Shown: in pieces, positions 32,654 to 42,961 of the stretch
Position numbering within the stretch: the stretch's first letter is position 1
How the letters are laid out: each line of letters begins with the position of its first letter
Source of the DNA: Rhodobacterales bacterium
Lineage (GTDB): Bacteria; Pseudomonadota; Alphaproteobacteria; Rhizobiales; Stappiaceae
Assembly: GCA_008107755.1 (NCBI GenBank)
Contig: VIRH01000093.1
Span: 1 to 64,000 of the forward strand
Reading direction: 5' to 3'
DNA: 64,000 nucleotides
Made by a program: the position numbers and the translations under genes
Notes under the pieces: generated by a model
Database searches by the model: none
Seen by the model: the letters and a program-made list of their open reading frames with translations, nothing else
What the model was told of the DNA's origin: nothing

Positions 32654-33844
32654 ATGATCGACATGGCGGATATCGACAGTATTGAAGACTGGCTGATCGA
32701 CCAGGCCCTCGGACGGCCTGAACTGACAGACATGTTTGCCGAATTGTGCGAAAGGCTGCGCCTTTGCGATGTTCCGGTCGACCGGGCCATGATCGGGTGG
32801 TCGACGCTTCATCCGCTGATAGAAGCCGAAACCGCGACATGGGAAAACGGATTCGGCATCGAATACGAACAGATCGTCCATGCGGCGGAGATGCGGGAGG
32901 ATTGGCTGCAAAGCCCTGTCCGGGCCGCTCTCCTCAGCGGTGACCCCATGCTGCGCCGACGCCTGACGGAAAACAATGCGCCGATGGAATTTCCCCTGCT
33001 GTCGACCCTCGCCGAAAAGGGCTACACGGATTATCTCGTGTTGCCGACCGAGTTCGCCATGCCGTCCTTTCCGAACGAGCATACCAGAAGCGGCATCGTC
33101 GTCAGCTGGGCCACGAAAGAGGCGCACGGATTTTCGGATGAGGCTCTGGCCGCCATCCGCTACATCCAGAAGCGGTTTGCGCTGGCCGCCCGCGCAACAC
33201 TGGAAGGACAGATCAGCCGAACCATCGCCGAGACCTATCTGGGCCGGATCGCCGGCGAGAAAGTTCTCAAGGGCCAGATCCGCCATGGCGACGGCGAAAC
33301 CATCGAGGCGGTCATCTACTTCAGCGACATGCGCAACTCGACGTCCATTGCCGAAACCCTCGGGCCGGAAAGCTACCTTCGCTGGCTGAACACCTATTTC
33401 GACGTGACCGCCGGCGCGGTTCTGGACAATGGCGGAGAGGTGCTGGACTTCATCGGCGACGCGGTGCTGGGCGTCTTTCCCATCGGGTCCCAGGGCCTGG
33501 ATGTCGCGGTCGAGAAAGCCATTGCCTCAGCCGATGACACCTGCCGGCGGCTCGAAACCCTCAACAAGGCGCCTCTGTTCGGCACGTCGATGCAGTCGGG
33601 CATCGCCTTGTCGGTTGGCTCGGTGATGTTCGGCAATATCGGCGTCGCACACCGGCTGACATTCTCCGTCATCGGTCAGACCGTTCATGCCGCCACCCGG
33701 ATCGAAAGCCTGACCAAGTCACTTGGTGTCGGCGTCCTGATGACCGAGGACATTGCCAGGCGCGCCACGGACCGGTCCCGCCCGGTCGGAGCCTTCGAAC
33801 TCGGCGGCTTTGCCGCTCCGCAACCGCTTTACGCTCTGGAATAG
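32654..33844 (+). CDS. Class III adenylate/guanylate cyclase, cytosolic
   Basis: 396 aa. The C-terminal catalytic domain (about residues 215-396) has the metal-binding aspartates D225 (YFSDMRNST) and D269 (FIGDAVLGVF) and a GNIGVAHRLTFSVIGQTVHAATRIE segment for the transition-state residues. The first 210 residues have no membrane helix and resemble no domain I can name with certainty; a GAF-like sensor is possible. A second messenger role is likely; cAMP versus cGMP is not decidable. Confidence 0.88.
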   Translation: MIDMADIDSIEDWLIDQALGRPELTDMFAELCERLRLCDVPVDRAMIGWSTLHPLIEAETATWENGFGIEYEQIVHAAEMREDWLQSPVRAALLSGDPMLRRRLTENNAPMEFPLLSTLAEKGYTDYLVLPTEFAMPSFPNEHTRSGIVVSWATKEAHGFSDEALAAIRYIQKRFALAARATLEGQISRTIAETYLGRIAGEKVLKGQIRHGDGETIEAVIYFSDMRNSTSIAETLGPESYLRWLNTYFDVTAGAVLDNGGEVLDFIGDAVLGVFPIGSQGLDVAVEKAIASADDTCRRLETLNKAPLFGTSMQSGIALSVGSVMFGNIGVAHRLTFSVIGQTVHAATRIESLTKSLGVGVLMTEDIARRATDRSRPVGAFELGGFAAPQPLYALE

Positions 33845-33910
33845 GGGCTCCGATCCGCCCTGCTCCAGACCGTCGCACTCTCCCCTCCAGTACAGGACCA
33901 TGCGTTTCAC

Positions 33911-34705
33911 ATGATCGATCTCACCCCGTCCTCCAGTCCGCATCTGCCCTACCGCGAGCAGGAGGCAACCGCCGCCGACAGCGGAGCGCCGGTCGTTCTT
34001 CTCCATGGGTTCGGCGGCGACCGTCAGACCTGGCTGAACATCCAGACGGGCCTTGCCCCGCACAAGCGTTCGATCGCTTTCGACCTGCCCGGCCACGGCG
34101 AAGCACTGGACTGGCCGCGCATCGGCAACGCGGGGGTTGCGGCCAAGGCGGTGACGCAGTCGATGGAACAGATCAATCTTGGAAAGGTGCACCTGGTCGG
34201 TCACTCCATGGGCGGCGCCGTCGCAGCGCTGATCGCCCTTCGCAATCCCGACCTCGTGGCCAGCCTGACGCTTCTTGCGCCCGGCGGCTTCGGGCCCGAG
34301 ATCAACCACCGCCTTCTGCGCCGCTACGCGGCGGCAACCGACGCGGCCGAGATGGAAATGCTGCTGGAACAGTTCTTCGGCTGGGAGTTCAAGTTGCCGA
34401 AGTTTCTGGCGAAAACCGCTGCTGAAGCCAGGTCCCGGCCGGGGGCTGTCGCAACGCTCGAGGCCGTTGCCGACGAAATCATCGACGGCAGCGTGCAGAA
34501 AACCCTGCCGCGCGATGAGCTGGCCGCCCTGCCCATGCCGATCAAGGTCATCTGGGGAACCCAGGACCGCATCCTGCCAACCCGCCAGTCCCACAAGCTG
34601 CCGGGGATGATCGGGACCCATATCTTCGAAAGGGTCGGACACATGGTGCATCTGGAAATCCCGAAGGATGCAGTCCGGCTCATTCTCCAGAACGCAGGTT
34701 GCTGA
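33911..34705 (+). CDS. Alpha/beta hydrolase
   Basis: 264 aa. LLHGFGGDRQTW gives the oxyanion hole and VGHSMGGAVAAL the nucleophile elbow with Ser. WGTQDRILP (Asp) and VGHMVHLE (His) complete the triad. Similar to lipoyl-E2-associated acetoin hydrolases and haloperoxidase-like esterases; the substrate is unknown. Confidence 0.88.
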   Translation: MIDLTPSSSPHLPYREQEATAADSGAPVVLLHGFGGDRQTWLNIQTGLAPHKRSIAFDLPGHGEALDWPRIGNAGVAAKAVTQSMEQINLGKVHLVGHSMGGAVAALIALRNPDLVASLTLLAPGGFGPEINHRLLRRYAAATDAAEMEMLLEQFFGWEFKLPKFLAKTAAEARSRPGAVATLEAVADEIIDGSVQKTLPRDELAALPMPIKVIWGTQDRILPTRQSHKLPGMIGTHIFERVGHMVHLEIPKDAVRLILQNAGC

Positions 34706-34823
34706 TCCCCGGACCCAGAAATTTTCACCGCTGTCTGGCCCCCCGGAACGGTTTGGGATAGGTAGCACACCGAAACCCGGCCGGTCGGACGGCGGGACCA
34801 GTCTGAGCCGAGCCGGAGTGCGC

Positions 34824-35786
34824 ATGTCAGCCGAAATGTCTTCAGCCAACGATGTCATCGTCACGGCAGTTTCGGGCTATGAACCGAAACACATGGCTGC
34901 CTGGTACAATTCCCTGAAGGCAACCGGATACCGTGGCCGCACGGTTGCCGTGGCTTACGATGTCAGTGAAGCGCTTGTCGAGTACATGCAGCACATGGGC
35001 TCGCTGGTCATCACCTTCAATCACGACGCCGGCAAGAAGCGCTATTCCTATTCGCAGATTAAGGAAGAGGTCGCCGATCATTCCGATGGTGGCAAGGTCT
35101 ATGCCGACAGACGCTGGACCTGGAACAAGCGCATCCTGCGCTTCAAGGACAAGATCTACGACAGGCGCTTTTTTCACGCCAGCCACCTGGTGAAGCAGCA
35201 TCTGGATGCCATTGGCGAGCCTGTGCGCTTCGTCGCCTTCTCCGATGCCCGGGACGTCGTCTTCCAGTCCGATCCCTTTGCGTGGCTGGAAGCCAATCTT
35301 GCCCCCGGCAAGGATCTTCTGATCGGTGAGGAAAGCATCACCCACGAAGATCCCTGGAACCGCCGGAACGTTCTGAAGACCTACGGCCGCCACGCCTACG
35401 ACCGTGTGGCGAAGGTTCCCGTATGCTGCGCAGGCTATTTCGCCGGCCGCTATGAGGCCATGATGGATTTCATGCTGGCCGTCTATTATTTCGACCAGAC
35501 CAAGCGCAGTGGCGATCAGGCGGCCTTCAACCAGCTTCTGACCTTCTGCGGCTGGAAGGAAAAGGCCGAGAAAGTGAACTGGCGGGTTCCCTGGCTGCTG
35601 CATGCGGTCAGTGCCAATGTCGGTACGAATGCGCCTGGGTTCTGCATGCCGAAGGAAACTGCACCGGTTTTCGAGGACGGGCTGGTCAAGACCTCCGACA
35701 AGCAACCCTATGCGATCGTCCACCAATACGACCGCAACAAGGACATGACCGCGTATTTCCTGGAGAAATTCGGCAAGGTGGAATAG
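34824..35786 (+). CDS. Putative glycosyltransferase-like protein (GT-A fold)
   Basis: 320 aa. No classical family hallmark is obvious, but FSDARDVVFQSDPFAWL is the DxD-type metal motif of nucleotide-diphospho-sugar transferases, and AGYFAGRYEAMMDFM and KRSGDQAAFNQLL fit the acceptor-side helices of that fold. The ATG at 34824 has GGAG 8 bases upstream. No signal peptide or membrane segment. Donor and acceptor unknown. Confidence 0.7.
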   Translation: MSAEMSSANDVIVTAVSGYEPKHMAAWYNSLKATGYRGRTVAVAYDVSEALVEYMQHMGSLVITFNHDAGKKRYSYSQIKEEVADHSDGGKVYADRRWTWNKRILRFKDKIYDRRFFHASHLVKQHLDAIGEPVRFVAFSDARDVVFQSDPFAWLEANLAPGKDLLIGEESITHEDPWNRRNVLKTYGRHAYDRVAKVPVCCAGYFAGRYEAMMDFMLAVYYFDQTKRSGDQAAFNQLLTFCGWKEKAEKVNWRVPWLLHAVSANVGTNAPGFCMPKETAPVFEDGLVKTSDKQPYAIVHQYDRNKDMTAYFLEKFGKVE

Positions 35787-35891
35787 CCGCAGGCACAGGG
35801 TGCGGTCATCAAACCCGCGTCGGCCCCATGCTTGGGAGCGCCAATCACTTCAACCGCTGGACTTCAGGTGCCAAACCTCAGGCGCCGATGT

Positions 35892-37076
35892 TCAGGCATC
35901 CGGCAGCAGGTCATCGCGCCAGCTTTCGCCGATCACCCGGCGCGCCATCATGTGCGAGCGCGGCGAGTTGATGCTGTCGACGGCGATCAGGATGCCGTCC
36001 TTGAGATAGGCGACATAGAACTTGAGCGCTTCAGGCGAGCCGACCACGACGGTATCGTCATAGCCTTCCGAAAGTCCTGCAATCTGCAGCTTGATGTCAT
36101 ACTGGTCCGACCAGAACCACGGCAGCGGATCGTAATCGACATCGTGCCCGAGCAGCGCCTGGGCGGCCAGCTTGGCCTGATCGATCGCGTTCTGGACGCT
36201 TTCCATCCGCACCGAGCGCTTGTAGCGGTTGGAATAAAAGCGCGTGCAGTCGCCAATCGCATAGATGTCCGGATCGCTGGTCTGACATGCCCCGTCGACC
36301 AGAATGCCGTTGTCGGTCTCCAGCCCGGCCTCTGTCGCAAGGTGATCGTTCGGCTCCGCGCCCACGGCCACGAGAACAAGCTCGGCGGGCAGAAGCTCGC
36401 CATCCGCCAGGCGTACACCGGTTACGCTGCCTTCTCCCTCGATGGCCTCGACACCGGTGTTGAGACGCAGATCGATGCCGCGGTTCTTGTGCAGATCCGT
36501 GAAGAACGACGAGACGGCCTCGCTGACGACGCGTTTCATCGGCCTGTCCTGCGCTTCCAGAACCACGACGTCCTTGCCCAGCGTCTTAGCGACGGCAGCG
36601 ACCTCCAGACCGATATAGCCGGCACCGATGATCACGATCCTCGGGCTTGTCTGAAGCCGCTCGCGGATGAGATCGACGTCGGCGATGGACCGCAGCGTGA
36701 CGACGCCCTGCTTGTCACCACCCGGCAGTGTCAGACGGCGCGCGTTCGTCCCCGTTGCAAGCACCAGCTTGCCATAGGAAATCCTGTCGCCGTTCTGCAA
36801 CGTCAGGCGTTTTGCCTTCGGATCGATCGAGGCGACTCGCGTGTTTGGAATGAGATCGATGTTGTTGGTCGCAAAAAAGGCTGACGGACGCAGCCACAGA
36901 CCTTCGGCGTCGATTTCCCCGGCGAGGAATTTCTTGGAAAGCGGCGGTCTCTGATAGGGGGGATGCGTTTCATCGCCAATGAGACGCAACGGGCCTTCAA
37001 ACCCGCCCTGGCGCAGCGACTGCGCGATCTGCGCACCGGCCTGGCCGGCTCCGACGATGACGATTTCTTCCTGCAT
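35892..37076 (-). CDS. NAD(P)/FAD-dependent ferredoxin/rubredoxin reductase
   Basis: 394 aa. FAD-binding VGAGQAGAQIAQSL at the N-terminus, NAD-binding IIGAGYIGLEVAAV near residue 150, and TSDPDIYAIGDC near residue 270 are the three signatures. HPPYQRPPLSKKFL is typical of reductases for ferredoxins serving oxygenases or P450s. No oxygenase partner is adjacent. Confidence 0.92.
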   Translation of the reverse strand: MQEEIVIVGAGQAGAQIAQSLRQGGFEGPLRLIGDETHPPYQRPPLSKKFLAGEIDAEGLWLRPSAFFATNNIDLIPNTRVASIDPKAKRLTLQNGDRISYGKLVLATGTNARRLTLPGGDKQGVVTLRSIADVDLIRERLQTSPRIVIIGAGYIGLEVAAVAKTLGKDVVVLEAQDRPMKRVVSEAVSSFFTDLHKNRGIDLRLNTGVEAIEGEGSVTGVRLADGELLPAELVLVAVGAEPNDHLATEAGLETDNGILVDGACQTSDPDIYAIGDCTRFYSNRYKRSVRMESVQNAIDQAKLAAQALLGHDVDYDPLPWFWSDQYDIKLQIAGLSEGYDDTVVVGSPEALKFYVAYLKDGILIAVDSINSPRSHMMARRVIGESWRDDLLPDA

Positions 37077-37194
37077 TCCTCTATGCCCTCTGCAAGCTTG
37101 TTTGCAAAAGGCCTAGCACGAAGACAGGCCGCCCGCCAAAGGGCGAATTGCCGCGATGCTCATGCCGTGTCGCGGCACTCCATGACAGAGCCGC

Positions 37195-39201
37195 TCAGGC
37201 GCTGCGGACATTCGTCAGAAAACCGGCAATTTCCTGCCGGATGAGTTCGCCTTCCTTGCCGAGAGATTCCGCCAGCGTGTGAACCTCCGCGCCATTGGAA
37301 CGTGCCAGATCCGCTGCCATGCCCACCTGTTTCATGCGCTCCACACCGGTGTCGGAGCGGTCCGACGCATGGCTGACATTTTCGGAAATTGCCCGGACGG
37401 CCTGATCCTGCTGCACCACCGCGGCCGCCACCGCAGAGGCGAGATTCTCCATGTCCGAAATGATCCGGCTAACCTCGTCGATTGCCTGAACCGCCTGGCC
37501 GGAAGAGCCCTGGATCGCCTCGATCTGCGTTGCAATGTCCTCGGTCGCTCTGGAGGTCTGATCCGCAAGCTGCTTGACCTCGGCGGCAACCACCGCGAAT
37601 CCCTTGCCGGCGTCGCCGGCGCGGGCGGCCTCGATCGTCGCGTTCAGGGCAAGCAGGTTGGTCTGGCTCGCGATGTCCCGGATCAGGCCCATGACTTCGC
37701 CGATCCGGTCTGCGGCGCCGGACAGTTCGCGCATCGTGGCAACCGTCGACGTCGCCTTTCGAGCCGCGTTCTGTGCGACCTCGGTCGACTTTTCCGCCTG
37801 GCCGGAGATCTCGGAGATCGAAAGCGCGAGTTCTTCGGCAGACTGGGCGGCCGATGTCACGTTCTCGGCGGCATCCCGGACCGCATCAGCGGCTTCGTCG
37901 GACTGGTTGGCGACATCATCGGCCGCCTGCTCCATCGAGTGTGAGGTCTGGCGCAATTCGTCATTGGCCCGGTCAAGTCCATCGAGGGCCGAGGAGACGG
38001 TTCCTTCGAACCGGCCGATCAGCCCGTCCAGCCGCGCAACGCGGTCCTCGCGCTGCCGGTTCTCGATTTCCTGGGAGGCCGTCAACTGGTGTCGCTCGAC
38101 CGCATTTTCCCGGAAGACGGCGACCGTGCGGCTCATCGACGCCAGCTCCGCCTTGCCACCGAAGACCGGCAAGTCAATATCCGTTTGCCCTTCCGCCAGT
38201 GCCTCCATCGCGCGCTGCAGGCGCTCCAGCGGACCTGCGATGCTCTGTCCGATCAGGAGCGCAATGGCGGGCAGGACCACCAGCAGCGCGATGATGGTGC
38301 CGCCGATCGCAAGGCCCGCAATCGCCCTGGTGCTTTCGAACTGCTCCACCGCATTCTGCTGTTCCGTGCCGGCCGCCTGATTGAGCGTTGCCACCTGGGG
38401 AGGAACCAGCTGGAACAGGGTCTCCAGCGTGTCTGCAACCTCCGTCTTGTCGGCCTTCGCAGCGTTGTAAAGCGCGAAAGTCTCCTTGTAGACGGCCATG
38501 TTGTCGGCAAAATCCTTCTTGATGGCGTCCGAAATATAGACCTTTTTCAGAAGCTTCTCGAAAGCGGCGAACTGCTGCTCGAAGACAGCCACGGCCTCCG
38601 GCGTCCCGTTCAGGGTGTATTCCTTCTCGGCGAGCTGAACCGCGAGGATCGCGCGGGCGAGCTTTTCAAAGTCCGGTCCGCCGCCGAATTTCATTTCCTC
38701 TGCCAGGCGCGCCTTGACCGCGCCAGCGCGCTCGTTGAGCACCGACCGATATCCGCTCGCCTCGTCATAGCCGATCTGGGCCTGAAGCTCGTCCAGCCTC
38801 GAAAAAGCGGTCTGCGTCCTGGCAAGTGTCTTCGAGATCTCCTCGATCTCGGCGCCGTACCCGGCCACGCCAGGATTGCCGGCAATGACGGCAAGCTGTT
38901 CGCCTGCATCCTGCAGTTGGGTATCGAATGCCTGGAAAAGCTCGGAGGATGGCGCGCTCAGGTAGCGCTTCTCGATCGTGCGCAGCGCCGAGGTGCTTTC
39001 CGACAGGGCCGCAGCCTGCTGCTTCAGGACGGCACTGCCGCTGATCCGGTCGAATGCCTCGTCCAGCCTGCCCTGGCTCCAGTAGTACACCCCGCCGATT
39101 GCCAGCAGCCCGGCGATCGTGAGCGCGCTCAAGGCTTGTATGCGCGATTTGACCGATAGTCTGGAAAGGAAGGGAGAAGGAGATTGCGATCGAAAGCCCA
39201 C
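37195..39201 (-). CDS. Methyl-accepting chemotaxis protein
   Basis: 668 aa from a GTG at 39201 with AAGGGA 9 bases upstream; a TTG at 39246 gives 15 more residues but lacks a good ribosome binding site. One membrane helix near residues 22-42, a helical periplasmic sensor of about 250 residues, a second helix near 295-320, HAMP, then a long cytoplasmic signalling domain with the hairpin tip [20 protein letters not shown]. The ligand is unknown. Confidence 0.93.
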   Translation of the reverse strand: MGFRSQSPSPFLSRLSVKSRIQALSALTIAGLLAIGGVYYWSQGRLDEAFDRISGSAVLKQQAAALSESTSALRTIEKRYLSAPSSELFQAFDTQLQDAGEQLAVIAGNPGVAGYGAEIEEISKTLARTQTAFSRLDELQAQIGYDEASGYRSVLNERAGAVKARLAEEMKFGGGPDFEKLARAILAVQLAEKEYTLNGTPEAVAVFEQQFAAFEKLLKKVYISDAIKKDFADNMAVYKETFALYNAAKADKTEVADTLETLFQLVPPQVATLNQAAGTEQQNAVEQFESTRAIAGLAIGGTIIALLVVLPAIALLIGQSIAGPLERLQRAMEALAEGQTDIDLPVFGGKAELASMSRTVAVFRENAVERHQLTASQEIENRQREDRVARLDGLIGRFEGTVSSALDGLDRANDELRQTSHSMEQAADDVANQSDEAADAVRDAAENVTSAAQSAEELALSISEISGQAEKSTEVAQNAARKATSTVATMRELSGAADRIGEVMGLIRDIASQTNLLALNATIEAARAGDAGKGFAVVAAEVKQLADQTSRATEDIATQIEAIQGSSGQAVQAIDEVSRIISDMENLASAVAAAVVQQDQAVRAISENVSHASDRSDTGVERMKQVGMAADLARSNGAEVHTLAESLGKEGELIRQEIAGFLTNVRSA

Positions 39202-39332
39202 GGGCGTATGTCCCTTAAAAACCCTGCATCGGACCAGACTGGACAAAAACTACCAAAATCGGGTTAACACCCAAGAATAATTAAGATTTTGGTCCCGGTC
39301 CGATCGGCATCTCCACCTGCTTGAGGCAGTGC

Positions 39333-40208
39333 GTGACGTATCTGACCAAAGCCGCCCCGGCTATTTTCGTCCTTTTGTGGTCCACGGGTTTCGTCGGCTC
39401 GAAACTTGGCGCGCCTTTCATCGAACCGATGGTCTTCCTGACGATCCGCTTTGCCGCCGTCTTGCCGGTGCTCATCCTGATCGGCCTTGCCCTGTCCACA
39501 CGCTGGCGCCTGTCGGCAAGGGACATCGGGCACTGTATCTTCGCGGGCATGCTGGTTCACGGCATTTATCTGGGCGGGGTTTTCTGGGCGATCAAGCAGG
39601 GCATGCCTGCCGGAGCGTCCGCCATCATCGTCGGCCTGCAGCCCGTCCTGACAGCGCTCATGGCCGTGACACTGCTCGCAGAGACAATCGCCCGCCGCCA
39701 CTGGCTCAGCATGGCCATCGGCGCAGCCGGTCTGGCCCTTGTGCTCGGACCGAAGCTGGATCTGACCGGAACCGGGATTACCCCCACGACGATTGCCGCC
39801 GTGATCGCTGGCGTCGCGGCCATCAGTTTCGGCACCGTCTACCAGAAGCGCTACGCGCAGAACCTCAATCTGTGGGCCGCCACTGTCTGGCAATATGTCG
39901 GAGCGCTGGCGATCACCCTGCCGCTGAGCGCTTTCGAAAGCTGGCAGATCGTCTGGTCGGGCGACCTGATCTTTGCCATGGCCTGGCTTGTGCTGGTTCT
40001 GTCCGTCGGCGCGATCCTGCTTCTGATGCTCCTGATCCGCGAGGGCATCGTCTCGCAGGTCGCGAGCCTCTTCTACCTGGTGCCCGTGGTAACCGCGGTG
40101 GAAAGCTACTTTCTCTTCGGCGAGACCCTGTCGCTTGTCCAGATCGTCGGCATGGTTCTGGTGATGAGCGCTGTCCTGACGATCCGGTCCTCGCGGCGCA
40201 GGGTCTGA
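39333..40208 (+). CDS. DMT-family (EamA) transporter
   Basis: 291 aa with about ten membrane helices in two EamA repeats (ends of repeats near LALVLGPKLD and LVMSAVLTIRSS). The start is taken as GTG at 39333 with GAGG 6 bases upstream. Likely metabolite exporter; the substrate is unknown. Confidence 0.9.
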   Translation: MTYLTKAAPAIFVLLWSTGFVGSKLGAPFIEPMVFLTIRFAAVLPVLILIGLALSTRWRLSARDIGHCIFAGMLVHGIYLGGVFWAIKQGMPAGASAIIVGLQPVLTALMAVTLLAETIARRHWLSMAIGAAGLALVLGPKLDLTGTGITPTTIAAVIAGVAAISFGTVYQKRYAQNLNLWAATVWQYVGALAITLPLSAFESWQIVWSGDLIFAMAWLVLVLSVGAILLLMLLIREGIVSQVASLFYLVPVVTAVESYFLFGETLSLVQIVGMVLVMSAVLTIRSSRRRV

Positions 40209-40210
40209 GA

Positions 40211-41143
40211 TCAACCGTCGCCTGTCGCCGTTGTCCTGCGCTGTTGCTGCCGCCGCTCCCACAAACGCCGCTGCCGCGAGATGGCAGCGTTGAGTTCGCC
40301 CCCGAGGATGAACACCAGCGCGCAGATATAGAGGAAGATCAGCGCGGTCATGATCCCGGCGAGGCCGCCATAGGTCGAAACGTAATTTGCAAATGTCGCA
40401 AGATACGTCCCGAAGGCAGTGCCGGAGATGATCCACATGATCAGTGTCGCGACAACGCCCGGCCACAGGTCTCGAAACGTCCGCTGTCCGGCGGGCAGCA
40501 GCCAGTGGGTAAAGAACAGCCCGATCACCAGCAGCGAGCCGGCGAGCGAGTAGCGGGCGACGTTGATTGTTGACAGCGAACTCTCGATCTGCGGCGCGTA
40601 GCGCTCGAGCGCCGCAAGCGCGAGCGGCGCCAGAACCACCAGAAACGTATAGGCCAGCAGCACCGCTGCCCCCAGAATGACCAGCGCCAGAGACTGGAGA
40701 CGCAACAGGATGAAATTCCGGTACTCGTGCTGCCGATAGGCGCGGTTGAGTGCGGTGCGCAGGGCTTCGACGCCGTTCGACGAAAACCATAGCGCGGCCA
40801 CGGCACCAAAGGTCAGAAGGTCGCCGCGCCGGACGGTCAGCACGTTCTGCACTTCACGGGCGACCGGGGCCGCGACACTTGCCGGCCAGGTGTCGAACAG
40901 AAGCGCGGACGCGGTGTCGGCCGCACCGGTGAAGCCGAAGAAGGCCGCCAGAGACGCGATGAAGATCAGAAGCGGGAAGACCGCCAGCAGTCCGGACAGC
41001 GCGACATGGCTTGCCATGGCAAAACCGTCGTCGCGCGCGAAATGTCCGATTGCGTCCTTCAGGACAGCGTAAATCACGAGCAAGGTCTGGCGGGCGTTCA
41101 TGAATTTGATGTGGCCCGCCAACAGCGTGCCCGTCAAGTGCAT
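40211..41143 (-). CDS. YihY/BrkB family membrane protein
   Basis: 310 aa with six predicted membrane helices and the family's FFGFTGAADTA and FGAVAALWFSSNGVEALRTA segments. Called virulence factor BrkB in older annotation, but its role is unsettled. An alternative ATG at 41101 (MNARQTLLVIYAVLKD) would give a shorter N-terminus. Confidence 0.9.
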   Translation of the reverse strand: MHLTGTLLAGHIKFMNARQTLLVIYAVLKDAIGHFARDDGFAMASHVALSGLLAVFPLLIFIASLAAFFGFTGAADTASALLFDTWPASVAAPVAREVQNVLTVRRGDLLTFGAVAALWFSSNGVEALRTALNRAYRQHEYRNFILLRLQSLALVILGAAVLLAYTFLVVLAPLALAALERYAPQIESSLSTINVARYSLAGSLLVIGLFFTHWLLPAGQRTFRDLWPGVVATLIMWIISGTAFGTYLATFANYVSTYGGLAGIMTALIFLYICALVFILGGELNAAISRQRRLWERRQQQRRTTATGDG

Positions 41144-41263
41144 GCATCAGATCCGCACCCTCCAAAAGGCGGATAATTTCACACTCGACAAACAGGGGAG
41201 TGCGACGCAACATAGCTGCAACAAAGATCGCTTTTGCGAAATAAATGGAAACGGAGAGCGCCC

Positions 41264-42952
41264 ATGTCCCCTGCAGCAGCGGAGACAGAGAATTCGCCCG
41301 AGACCCTTACGGATCGAACACAGTCAGCCGTTCAAACGCTTGACCGGATGCTGGATCTCGCAGCGCAGCGTGTCCGTGCCCTTGTCACGGAGGGAGATGG
41401 CATCTCCGCCACGGCAATGGAGCGTGAGCAAAGGGCAACCCACGGTCTCGCCTGGCTGGCGACCTATGTGGAAGCCCTGCGTCAGCTCGATGCCTATGCG
41501 CGCCGGCTGATCGACGAAGGACGTTACGGCAAGCTGGAAGAGCAGATCGTTCAGCTTGGTTTTGCGGAGTATCTCGCGCAGATCTTTGGCGGCATACCCA
41601 TGAACCAGGGCGAAACGGTACGTCTCTCCGACCTCTCCATTTCCGCAAACGATGCGCTCACCTACCGCACCGAGGACATCGAGACGCTGATGGAGACGGG
41701 CAACACGCCCGAAATCCGGGCAGAGATCACCCGTCTGGTGCGCGATCAGGCCGGCCACTCCACATTCGGCGACCCGGGTCTGGACGAGACCATGGAGCAG
41801 ATCCGCAACGAGATGCGCCGCTTCGCCGAGGACACGGTCGTGCCCAACGCCCACGCCTGGCACCTGAAGAACGACTATATCCCGCTGGAAGTAATCGATC
41901 AGATGTCGGAACTCGGCGTCTTCGGACTGACCATTCCGGAGGAATACGGCGGCCTCGGCCTCGGCAAGGAGGCGATGTGCGTCGTCTCGGAGGAACTATC
42001 GCGAGCCTATATCGGCGTCGGCTCTCTCGGCACCCGCTCGGAAATCGCGGCAGAACTCATCCTGTGCGGCGGAACGGAAGACCAGAAGCAGCACTGGCTG
42101 CCTATGATCGCCTCAGGCGAAGTGCTGCCGACAGCCGTCTTCACAGAACCCAACACAGGCTCCGATCTGGCGTCGCTCAAAACACGGGCGGTGAAGGAAG
42201 GCGACGTCTGGAAGGTCTACGGCAACAAGACCTGGATCACGCACCCGGTCCGGGCCGATATCATGACCCTTCTCGCCCGCACGAACCCTGACGAACCGGG
42301 CTACCGGGGGCTGTCCATGTTCATCGCGGAGAAACCCCGCGGATCGGACGAGGATCCCTTTCCGGCGGAGGGCATGAGCGGAGGCGAGATCGAGGTACTC
42401 GGCTATCGGGGCATGAAGGAATACGAGATCGCCTTTGACGGCTTTGAGGTCAAGGATGAGAACCTTCTCGGTCATGTCGAGGGAGAAGGCTTCAAGCAGC
42501 TGATGCAGACGTTCGAAGGCGCCCGCATCCAGACGGCGGCACGCGCGCTTGGCGTTGCCCAGTCCGCACTGGACCTGGGACTGCGCTATGCGGAAGAGCG
42601 CGTGCAGTTCGGCAAGGCTCTGGTCAACTTCCCGCGCGTTTCCGACAAGCTGGCCATGATGACCACGGAGCTGATGATCGCGCGGCAGCTGACCTATTTC
42701 TCCTCCTGGCAGAAGGATTCCGGCAAGCGCTGCGACCTGGAGGCGGGAATGGCCAAGTTGCTGGGAGCTCGGGTTGCCTGGGCAGCCGCGGACAATGCGC
42801 TGCAGATCCACGGAGGCAACGGATTTGCGCTGGAGTATGCAATTTCCCGCGTGCTATGCGACGCCCGTATCCTGAACATCTTCGAGGGTGCGGCGGAAAT
42901 CCAGGCCCAGGTCATTGCGCGCCGGCTGCTGGAGACGCGCGGCAACGCCTGA
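41264..42952 (+). CDS. mcd: (2S)-methylsuccinyl-CoA dehydrogenase (ethylmalonyl-CoA pathway)
   Basis: 562 aa. Flavoprotein that oxidises (2S)-methylsuccinyl-CoA to mesaconyl-CoA. The acyl-CoA dehydrogenase core (about residues 180-560) carries TEPNTGSDL, the FAD loop and IHGGNGFALEYAISRVLCDARI with the catalytic-base region. The extra N-terminal domain of about 170 residues (RVRALVTEG, EREQRATHGLAWLATYVEALRQ) is the mark of Mcd as opposed to ordinary acyl-CoA dehydrogenases. The ATG at 41264 has GGAG upstream. The other pathway enzymes (ccr, ecm, mch, mcl) are not in this window. Confidence 0.9.
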   Translation: MSPAAAETENSPETLTDRTQSAVQTLDRMLDLAAQRVRALVTEGDGISATAMEREQRATHGLAWLATYVEALRQLDAYARRLIDEGRYGKLEEQIVQLGFAEYLAQIFGGIPMNQGETVRLSDLSISANDALTYRTEDIETLMETGNTPEIRAEITRLVRDQAGHSTFGDPGLDETMEQIRNEMRRFAEDTVVPNAHAWHLKNDYIPLEVIDQMSELGVFGLTIPEEYGGLGLGKEAMCVVSEELSRAYIGVGSLGTRSEIAAELILCGGTEDQKQHWLPMIASGEVLPTAVFTEPNTGSDLASLKTRAVKEGDVWKVYGNKTWITHPVRADIMTLLARTNPDEPGYRGLSMFIAEKPRGSDEDPFPAEGMSGGEIEVLGYRGMKEYEIAFDGFEVKDENLLGHVEGEGFKQLMQTFEGARIQTAARALGVAQSALDLGLRYAEERVQFGKALVNFPRVSDKLAMMTTELMIARQLTYFSSWQKDSGKRCDLEAGMAKLLGARVAWAAADNALQIHGGNGFALEYAISRVLCDARILNIFEGAAEIQAQVIARRLLETRGNA

Positions 42953-42961
42953 TGGGTCGGA

